Shown here: positions 1 to 4,695 of the stretch, piece by piece
Layout: each line of letters begins with the position of its first letter
Numbering within the stretch: position 1 is the stretch's first letter
From: JACQMJ01 sp964373495
Lineage (GTDB): Bacteria; Patescibacteriota; Minisyncoccia; Sungbacterales; SURF-37
Assembly (NCBI GenBank): GCA_964373495.1
Contig: CAYJUW010000044.1
Coordinates: 1 to 5,818 of the forward strand
DNA length: 5,818 nucleotides
Reading direction: 5' to 3'
The notes under the pieces: model-generated
What the model saw: the letters and a program-made list of their open reading frames with translations, nothing else
What the model was told of the DNA's origin: nothing
Databases searched by the model: none
Translations under genes and position numbers: made by a program

Positions 1-34
1 GCGGATGAATGGCGGGAACAAACAATAATCCCGA

Positions 35-53
35 GTCCCGCCGAAAGCGGGAC
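35..53. repeat. Perfect hairpin, 7-bp stem
   Basis: GTCCCGC (35-41) and GCGGGAC (47-53) are exact reverse complements around a 5-base CGAAA loop. No T-tract follows, so this is not a standard intrinsic terminator. It could be an intergenic repeat of REP type or the end structure of a gene lying left of the window. No second copy is seen in the window. Confidence 0.5.
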
Positions 54-81
54 GATGGATCTCATTCAAAATCATATACCT

Positions 82-103
82 ACCGCACCGCTTGCGGTGC
101 GGT
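82..103. repeat. Perfect 22-bp inverted repeat (hairpin)
   Basis: ACCGCACCGC (82-91) and GCGGTGCGGT (94-103) are exact reverse complements separated by TT. A physical hairpin would have a 9-bp stem and a CTTG loop. The sequence after it (GATTTTCATTTT from about 110) is T-rich but not directly adjacent to the stem, so it is at best a weak terminator for a gene entering from the left. It lies 28 bp after the first hairpin, and the two may be one intergenic repeat unit. Confidence 0.5.
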
Positions 104-213
104 TACCGAAGATTTTCATTTTGTGGCGAGTCCTCCCATACCAGGGGCGTCTTTCAGTCTTTCAGGCGTAGGGGAGTGAGTTCTATGCCTGGCGTTGTTG
201 TGGATAACTCAGT

Positions 214-241
214 TTGCTCTTTTGATTATACTTCGTATAAT
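214..241 (+). promoter_or_regulatory. Putative promoter of the recombinase gene
   Basis: A perfect -10 hexamer, TATAAT, lies at 236-241. A weak -35 candidate, TTGCTC, lies 16 bp upstream at 214-219. Transcription would start near 247-249, leaving a leader of only about 15 nt before the ATG at 263, where no clear Shine-Dalgarno sequence is present. The -10 box sits inside the dif-like palindrome, so recombinase bound there would be expected to repress its own gene. That regulatory reading is inference. Confidence 0.4.
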
Positions 242-260
242 GAAAGTAAAGCGAAGTATA
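227..260. other. dif-like recombination site (candidate Xer core site)
   Basis: TATACTTCG (227-235) and CGAAGTATA (252-260) are a perfect 9-bp inverted repeat. The core fits the 11-6-11 layout of dif sites: left arm ACTTCGTATAA (230-240), centre TGAAAG (241-246), right arm TAAAGCGAAGT (247-257). The right arm reverse-complemented matches the left arm at 8 of 11 positions. From memory, the left arm matches the B. subtilis dif XerC arm (ACTTCCTAGAA) at 9 of 11, and ACTTCGTATAATG is also shared with loxP. The site lies immediately before a tyrosine recombinase gene, which supports a role as its target. Only one convincing copy is seen in the window. Confidence 0.5.
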
Positions 261-262
261 CT

Positions 263-1213
263 ATGGCCAAATCAATACCCGCGCACCTAAACGATTTCCT
301 TGAGTTCTGTGAGGTGGAGAAGGGACTCTCCCCCACCACAACCAAAAACTACGCCCGGTTTCTCGGTAAATTTTTCTCGTGGCTTGAACAGAACAACCTA
401 AAAACGCTCAAACCATCTGAGTTGACTGAGCAGCACGTATGGAAATACCGTATTTGGCTGTCCCGTCTACCCAATCTGGTTCGTCGCGCATACCCCGGCC
501 TTAGTACTTCCACCCAGAGTCGTTATCTGATTGCCCTGCGAGTTCTCCTCGGCTATTTCCATGAAAAAGGTATTCCCTCGCTGCCCACCGAGAAAGTGAA
601 GCTTCCAAAAGAGCGTCAAGGGAGGACGATTCAGTTTCTGGATTTGGAGCAAATGGAGAAACTTCTGTTGAGTCCAGATGCGGGCACGCTCTCAGGACTT
701 CGTGATCGCGCGATTCTCGAGACACTCTTTAGTACTGGGCTCCGCGTGGCAGAGCTTGCCGCCCTGGACCGGAAACAGCTCACCGGCGCAAAATCTAAGA
801 AAGATTTTGAACTTAGCATTATCGGTAAGGGTGGGCACCCGCGCACCGTCTATTTCTCCGAGCGGGCGCTCATTGGGCTCAAGCGGTACCTTGCGGCGCG
901 GGGAGACGATGCAGCGGCGCTCTTCGCACGGCTGAAGGGACCGAAGGAAGCTCCGCTCCGTTTAACGACAAGAGCGATCGAGCTTATCGTTCAAAAATAT
1001 GCAAAGCAGTCGGATATCTCGTTCCTCGCCACACCCCACACGCTCCGCCATAGCTTCGCGACTGATCTCCTCAATCAGGGTGTTGACCTAAGAACGGTGC
1101 AAGAGTTTCTGGGTCACCGTAACATCGCTACCACCCAGGTCTATACGCACGTTACTTCAAAACGGCTCAAAGAAATTCATCGGAAATTCCACGGCGGGAG
1201 AAAACTACCATGA
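263..1213 (+). CDS. XerC/XerD-like tyrosine recombinase
   Basis: This is a site-specific recombinase of the phage-integrase (tyrosine recombinase) family, which cuts and rejoins DNA at short palindromic core sites through a 3'-phosphotyrosine intermediate. The 316-residue product has the usual Xer length. A SAM-like core-binding domain covers about residues 5-100 (FLEFCEVEKGLSPTT marks its start) and the catalytic domain about 120-310. All catalytic residues are visible: R161 in STGLRVAEL, K189 in IIGKGG, H259 and R262 in PHTLRH, H285 in LGHRN, and nucleophile Y294 in VYTHV. The start at 263 was chosen because the family domain begins about five residues later. The frame is open upstream to 92, and an ATG at 185 preceded by GGGGAG is an alternative. 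The gene overlaps the next one by ATGA. It could be the housekeeping Xer enzyme of this lineage or the integrase of a small mobile element; the dif-like site in front of it fits both. Confidence 0.9.
   Translation: MAKSIPAHLNDFLEFCEVEKGLSPTTTKNYARFLGKFFSWLEQNNLKTLKPSELTEQHVWKYRIWLSRLPNLVRRAYPGLSTSTQSRYLIALRVLLGYFHEKGIPSLPTEKVKLPKERQGRTIQFLDLEQMEKLLLSPDAGTLSGLRDRAILETLFSTGLRVAELAALDRKQLTGAKSKKDFELSIIGKGGHPRTVYFSERALIGLKRYLAARGDDAAALFARLKGPKEAPLRLTTRAIELIVQKYAKQSDISFLATPHTLRHSFATDLLNQGVDLRTVQEFLGHRNIATTQVYTHVTSKRLKEIHRKFHGGRKLP
1196..1200 (+). promoter_or_regulatory. Ribosome binding site inside the recombinase 3' end
   Basis: GGGAG lies 9 nt before the ATG at 1210 and within the last codons of the recombinase gene. 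Together with the ATGA stop/start overlap it supports the start of the downstream gene and suggests that the two genes are co-translated. Confidence 0.45.
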
Positions 1214-1740
1214 GTAACGGTCTCCCTTGGCATGTTGTAGAGAAAGCTATCAAAGCAGAGCAGAGATGGCTAACTGACGTGCTTGATTTTAATCCAAAAT
1301 TTGGAGGAGAGGAAGATGATATGGGTATCCCCGGCGTATCAAAAGACGAAATGCTCCGTCAAACTGCTATATCCATTGTGGGTGGAAAGATCCGTGCACG
1401 TGAGTATAAAACTCCTAAGATTAATGGCTTATGGACTGATGACTCACATAGGTGGAAATCGATGGCAAAAGAAGAGCGACACGGCGGGGATTGGCATAAA
1501 GCAATGATGGCCCTTGTTCGAAAACATTTTGAGCAGGCGGATTTCGAGGTGGTGCGTGAACCATATTTAAACCATGGACGTGCAGACTTGGGTGTGTATA
1601 AGGGGGGTCACCCGAATCTGTACGTGGAAATAGGTACCACTACCCTTTTTAAGGTTTGGTACAATCTTAAATCTATGCCAAATAGTATATTCCTTTTCGT
1701 TCCGACAGTTTACTCTGCGATAGAGTTCTGGACCGAATAG
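1210..1740 (+). CDS. Hypothetical protein, possible PD-(D/E)XK nuclease-like fold
   Basis: I do not recognise a named family for this 176-residue protein. Its C-terminal half resembles a restriction-endonuclease-like core: helix HKAMMALVRKHFEQADF (96-112), then E117, then GRADLGVY with D126, then the strand LYVEIGTT with E140, and K148 in TLFKVWYNL. This order (acid, acid, E-x-x, later lysine) recalls PD-(D/E)XK enzymes, but the normal E-x-K lysine is G142 here, so a catalytic role for K148 is a guess. The N-terminal half is charged, with no signal peptide or membrane segment, so the product is probably cytoplasmic. The start codon overlaps the recombinase stop (ATGA) and GGGAG precedes it, so the pair is almost certainly one transcript. 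Its composition is more AT-rich than that of the genes further right. From memory, similar short proteins often follow CPR recombinases. A role in DNA processing for the element is inference. Confidence 0.75.
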   Translation: MSNGLPWHVVEKAIKAEQRWLTDVLDFNPKFGGEEDDMGIPGVSKDEMLRQTAISIVGGKIRAREYKTPKINGLWTDDSHRWKSMAKEERHGGDWHKAMMALVRKHFEQADFEVVREPYLNHGRADLGVYKGGHPNLYVEIGTTTLFKVWYNLKSMPNSIFLFVPTVYSAIEFWTE

Positions 1741-1775
1741 CTCATGTCATCACCCCCCTATTTCCCAGAGTTTAA

Positions 1776-1982
1776 GCGTGTTCTCCAGTGGGCATCAACG
1801 TGCCGACCTCGGCCCACTCGCTGCGGCATGGGTTCGCCACCTATCTTGCCGAACAGGGCGCCAACCCGGCGGCCATTCAAATTTTGCTGGGCCACGAATC
1901 GCTGCACACCACTTCTCGCTATGTGCACGCCTCGGACCGCTACGCGGAGAAAACGCACCGGCGGTTCCACCCATTGAAATGA
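1776..1982 (+). pseudogene. C-terminal remnant of a second tyrosine recombinase
   Basis: The frame following the stop codon at 1773-1775 encodes only the last catalytic segment of a tyrosine recombinase. It shows H and R of SAHSLRHGFAT, the LLGHESLHTT box with its histidine, and the nucleophile tyrosine in SRYVHASD, ending RRFHPLK. Numbered from a possible GTG at 1788, these are H10, R13, H36 and Y45 of 64 residues. The core-binding domain, the first catalytic arginine and the lysine hairpin are missing, so it cannot recombine DNA alone. The sequence differs clearly from the same segment of the intact recombinase upstream, so it is not a duplicated tail of that gene. It looks GC-rich like the right-hand genes. 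It starts about 35 bp after the hypothetical gene ends, consistent with an older recombinase gene cut or replaced by the cassette. Expression as a small protein is possible but unlikely. Confidence 0.75.
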
Positions 1983-2065
1983 AAAGCGTCTCTGCGACAC
2001 TTGCCCCGTATCAAGCTACGCTTTGGTACCTGGGTCCACCGCCAATACGCGAGCGGCCGAAGCCA

Positions 2066-2095
2066 TTGACAGCTAGTATCATTATATGGTATGCA
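2066..2095 (+). promoter_or_regulatory. Putative promoter of the cold-shock fusion gene
   Basis: A perfect -35 hexamer, TTGACA, lies at 2066-2071. Eighteen bases later comes TATGCA (2090-2095), preceded by TGG, which gives an extended -10 (TGnTAT). The -10 itself matches the consensus at only three of six positions. A second TTGACA lies at 2108-2113 but has no good -10 at normal spacing. Start from the first would give a leader of about 140 nt. Confidence 0.4.
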
Positions 2096-2149
2096 TAAAT
2101 TAGCGCATTGACAAAGCACAATAGCTCCCCGTTTTCCTCTAGACTCCTC

Positions 2150-2220
2150 GGCATCCAATTCCGGGTGCCAAGGATCCCTGGAGGAAACGGGCGGTTCCTT
2201 CCGGGGTCTGTTTCCCGCCC
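2150..2220 (+). promoter_or_regulatory. Structured 5' leader of the cold-shock fusion gene
   Basis: Several inverted repeats lie in the leader. GGCATCC (2150-2156) pairs with GGGTGCC (2163-2169) with one G-U pair. GGAAAC (2183-2188) pairs with GTTTCC (2210-2215), enclosing CGG/CCG at 2192-2194 and 2201-2203. Competing pairings exist: GGAGGAA (2180-2186) with TTCCTTC (2195-2201), and GGGCGG (2189-2194) with CCGCCC (2215-2220). Mutually exclusive folds in a long leader recall cold-shock mRNAs, whose leaders respond to temperature. No known riboswitch class is recognised. Confidence 0.3.
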
Positions 2221-2230
2221 ACCTGATGAT

Positions 2231-2236
2231 GGGAGG
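2231..2236 (+). promoter_or_regulatory. Ribosome binding site, GGGAGG
   Basis: GGGAGG lies 5 nt before the ATG at 2242 and fixes the start of the cold-shock fusion gene. It is the strongest Shine-Dalgarno match in the window. A second GGAGG at 2180-2184 has no start codon at a suitable distance. Confidence 0.7.
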
Positions 2237-2241
2237 CGTCT

Positions 2242-3624
2242 ATGCAGTATCTTGGCAAAGTCGCAACAAGGGAGAAGGCGTACTGTTTCATCAGCATCGG
2301 TTCCATCACCACGGAGAACGGCGAACCCGCCAATCTCCAGTCGGACCAGGACATCTTTCTCCACATGGAGGATGTCTCGGGCGACCTCAAGGTCGGCGAC
2401 AGCGTGACCTTCGAGGTGCTCCCCGACCGCAAGCGCGGCGATGGGGCCCTCCGCGCCGTTCGCGCCATCCGCTACGTCGAGGCCGAACTCCTGCCCGCGG
2501 GCGAGCCCATCCCGGGCTTCTCGCTCGCGGTCCGCGACCACAGCGCCCAGGATACGGCGCTCGTGAAGTTCCGCCACCCCCTGCACGCGATGATGAAGGA
2601 CGTGCCCGAGGCAACGGTGGCCACGGTCGTCGAGAACCGGCCCATGCCGCGGATTTCCCGGAGCCACGAGCGCCTGCCCGAGGACCAGGAGCTCCTCTTC
2701 ACCGAGTGGACGCTCCGGCAGATTTTTCCGATGCTCGGCAGCTTCGGCATGAGCTACCGGGTGGACGAGATCAATGACGCCGAGTTCGAGCGCTGCTTCG
2801 AGGCCGAGCTCGAGCGCCACCGCACGCTGGGCCTCCAGCAGCAGGTTGGCGTCATGGAGGATCAGGTCAAGAACTTCAAGCAGGTTCGGGCCGCACTCCG
2901 CATGATGTGGGAGGAGCACGTCATCCGGCCGGACACCGTGATCCCGATTAAGTACCTGCCTGACCTCTTCATGGCCTGCCCGGTCTGGTTCCATTGGACC
3001 GCGAATCCTGATAGGGCGCTGCGCAGGCATAGCAGCGGGGATCCGAACTTCGCGGCCCCCACCTTCTGGAAGCTTTTCCCGAACGACCACTGGGTGGATA
3101 CGTTTTCCCTCTTCAACTACCGGTTCCGGCCGCTTGCGATCTATCGCGGCGAGATCATCCCGCCCGCGGCCACGCGGCGGATGGACCTGGCGCGCCACCT
3201 CTTCGACCACGTGGTCATTGCCACGCCCTACCACGACGTGGCTGCCTCGGAGTGGGAGGCGTTCGCCTGGCAGCGAGCGCTTGATCCCTACGTGATCGGG
3301 TTTAAGGAAGGACTTCCGTTCTTCATGGTCCTGGCCCGCTTCAGCGACTCCGGGACCTTCCCGCTCTTTCACGAGCTCGTCGGCGACACCATCGAGTTCC
3401 TGAAGTCGTGGCAGCCGAGGATCGAGGCGGTCCTGCAGCGAGAAGGAGACAGATCCATGAGCTGGGCCGCACCGGACCGCACGCAGTACGCGTGGAACAT
3501 TTCCGGGTACGATATGGGGAAGCGGCTCCGCGGCCGATTGGCCGAGCTCGCGAAGGCCTTCGAGAGCGGCAAGCTCTTCGATTGGCTCCGCGGCGAGACG
3601 GACCACGCCCCGGTGAAGTCCTAA
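2242..3624 (+). CDS. Cold-shock-domain protein with a large unrecognised C-terminal region
   Basis: The 460-residue product begins with an OB-fold cold-shock domain (about residues 3-76). KAYCFIS (12-18) corresponds to the RNP1 motif and DIFLHMEDV (37-45) to RNP2, followed by LKVGDSVTFEV (49-59) and RAVRAI (71-76). The stretch between the RNP motifs (19-36) is longer than in CspA-type proteins. Such domains bind single-stranded RNA or DNA. The remaining ~380 residues match no family I can name. They contain a charged helical stretch (about 200-250), an aromatic-rich part (CPVWFHW to FNYRFRP, about 255-300) and a conserved-looking block, HVVIATPYHDV to SDSGTFPLFHELV (about 325-380). There is no signal peptide or clear membrane segment, so it is probably cytoplasmic. 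The start is set by GGGAGG five bases upstream. The gene has its own predicted promoter, leader and terminator, so it is likely monocistronic. Its high GC matches the peptidase genes and suggests resident DNA. A role in RNA binding or stress adaptation is inferred from the N-terminal domain only. Confidence 0.8.
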   Translation: MQYLGKVATREKAYCFISIGSITTENGEPANLQSDQDIFLHMEDVSGDLKVGDSVTFEVLPDRKRGDGALRAVRAIRYVEAELLPAGEPIPGFSLAVRDHSAQDTALVKFRHPLHAMMKDVPEATVATVVENRPMPRISRSHERLPEDQELLFTEWTLRQIFPMLGSFGMSYRVDEINDAEFERCFEAELERHRTLGLQQQVGVMEDQVKNFKQVRAALRMMWEEHVIRPDTVIPIKYLPDLFMACPVWFHWTANPDRALRRHSSGDPNFAAPTFWKLFPNDHWVDTFSLFNYRFRPLAIYRGEIIPPAATRRMDLARHLFDHVVIATPYHDVAASEWEAFAWQRALDPYVIGFKEGLPFFMVLARFSDSGTFPLFHELVGDTIEFLKSWQPRIEAVLQREGDRSMSWAAPDRTQYAWNISGYDMGKRLRGRLAELAKAFESGKLFDWLRGETDHAPVKS

Positions 3625-3650
3625 CCTCACGTTCGGCAAGATCGCCGACA

Positions 3651-3684
3651 AGCGCTCATCCTTCGGGGTGGGCGCTTTTTCTTT
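3651..3684 (+). terminator. Rho-independent terminator
   Basis: AGCGCTCATCC (3651-3661) pairs with GGGTGGGCGCT (3666-3676) over 11 bp, including two G-U pairs. The tetraloop is TTCG, a very stable loop, and TTTTCTTT follows (3677-3684). It lies 26 bp after the stop of the cold-shock fusion gene. The G-U pairs and the T-tract position fit termination of rightward transcription. The reverse orientation has no T-tract after the stem. Its last two bases overlap the stop codon of the convergent serine protease gene. Confidence 0.85.
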
Positions 3685-4687
3685 AGTGCCCGGCGATGAA
3701 CTCGATCAGACCCTGGCCGCGCTCGAGCTGGAGAATCCGGTCAAGGTAGGGCATCATGAGCGCCAGGCCTTCCCGATCGTCGGTCGTGTTCCCCTTGGTC
3801 GTGGCGAAGATGAGCCCGACTAGGTTTCCGCTCCGGGTGAAGAGGGCCGTGCCTGAACTGCCCTGCTGGAGGATGATGCCGCCGCGGGAGACGTAGCCCT
3901 CGGCCGTGGCCGGGTCGCCGTCAAGGTCGGCGTAGCCGTCCACGCGGAGTAAAGAGAACACCAGGTTTGAATTCGCGGACGTAGTCAAGCTCTGGAGGAA
4001 TTCTGAAGGGTAGCCGAGGGTGAGGAGTATTGAACCGCGCTCGGCGAGATCAAAGCTCACCGGAGCTGCGGCGAAGGGCTCCCGGGAATCAACCAACCGC
4101 AGGAAGGCGATATCGCGCTCTGGCACATCGGTGTTGGCGATTTTTTGGGTAGTGCTGGCGCTGAAGATGATTGTGATCCCGGCAAATCGCTCGGCCGGAT
4201 TGCCGTGGCGCGCCTGACAGTTTTCTTCTCCGGCGCGCGCGATCACTTCGGCCACATGGGCGTTGGTAAGGACTAACCCCCGCTCGTTCACGATGACCCC
4301 GCTTGCGGCAAAGATCTCCCGCGGGGTGGTGCAGAAAATTTGCACCACGGCCCGCGAGAACCGGGCGTAGAATTCCTGGTCGGAGAGCTGGAGCTCCTGC
4401 GGCGGCCCCTTGGCTTGGCTCTCCTCGGCAGGGCTCGGGGCAGGCGGTGGCGGCGGCGTGGTTTTTAGCGCTGGCTCGGGTTTTTTGGCCGGAGGAGCCG
4501 GGAGCGGAGTCGGTTCGGGCGGCCTCTTAACTTGGCTCGGGGCCGGCGGGGGCGCTCCGAACATGAGATCGTCCAGCTCCGGCGGTTCGATCAGCGGCGG
4601 CGGAGCCGGCTGGATGAGGTCAAACAAAACAACGGCTGAGGCAATGATGGCGAGCGCAACGATGCAGATACGTAGCATGATAGGCAC
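3683..4687 (-). CDS. Membrane-anchored trypsin-like (S1/HtrA-like) serine protease
   Basis: The 334-residue product has a hydrophobic N-terminal segment (about 7-25) that should act as an uncleaved signal anchor. A proline-rich linker follows (27-96, 28 prolines in 70 residues), then a chymotrypsin-fold protease domain (about 105-325). The catalytic triad is complete: H144 in LTNAHVAE, D192 in ERDIAFLRL and S278 in QQGSSGTALF. C119 and C157 could form a disulfide if the domain is exported. No PDZ domain follows, unlike DegP/HtrA, so substrate choice must rest on the protease domain itself. The linker would hold the enzyme away from the membrane within the cell wall. The start is GTG at 4687; an ATG three codons later (4678) is equally possible, and neither has a clear Shine-Dalgarno. 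The gene begins 8 bp after the M23 peptidase stop, so it is probably coupled to it. Likely job: cleaving or maturing exported or wall proteins (inference). Confidence 0.85.
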   Translation of the reverse strand: MPIMLRICIVALAIIASAVVLFDLIQPAPPPLIEPPELDDLMFGAPPPAPSQVKRPPEPTPLPAPPAKKPEPALKTTPPPPPAPSPAEESQAKGPPQELQLSDQEFYARFSRAVVQIFCTTPREIFAASGVIVNERGLVLTNAHVAEVIARAGEENCQARHGNPAERFAGITIIFSASTTQKIANTDVPERDIAFLRLVDSREPFAAAPVSFDLAERGSILLTLGYPSEFLQSLTTSANSNLVFSLLRVDGYADLDGDPATAEGYVSRGGIILQQGSSGTALFTRSGNLVGLIFATTKGNTTDDREGLALMMPYLDRILQLERGQGLIEFIAGH

Positions 4688-4695
4688 GGGGCTGG

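Noticed and set aside
92..262. N-terminal extension of the recombinase frame back to 92
   Set aside because: This start lies inside the 82-103 hairpin without a ribosome binding site. The added residues do not resemble a recombinase N-terminus.
1..262. tRNA, CRISPR or small RNA gene in the left intergenic region
   Set aside because: No repeated units, no tRNA T-arm-like sequence and no cloverleaf could be recognised. Only the two hairpins and the promoter/dif-like region are supported.
1744..1977. Open frame starting just after the hypothetical gene
   Set aside because: It overlaps the recombinase remnant in another frame, and its proline/arginine/threonine-rich product shows no motif. The 1776-1982 frame carries clear recombinase motifs.
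2088..2115. Possible second dif-like site beginning GGTATGCATAA
   Set aside because: The left 11 bases resemble the E. coli XerC arm at 9 of 11 positions, but the right half matches poorly and there is no symmetry. It also overlaps the likely -10 region. Probably chance.
2226..2777. 183-codon open frame on the plus strand overlapping the cold-shock gene start
   Set aside because: It is a frame shadow rich in Arg, Pro and Gly, without domain motifs, overlapping the well-supported cold-shock frame.
2011..3651. 546-codon open frame on the minus strand opposite the cold-shock fusion gene
   Set aside because: The plus-strand frame has a good ribosome binding site, recognisable cold-shock motifs and a terminator just after its stop. 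The minus frame gives a low-complexity, Arg/Leu/Glu/His-rich protein typical of antisense frames in GC-rich genes.
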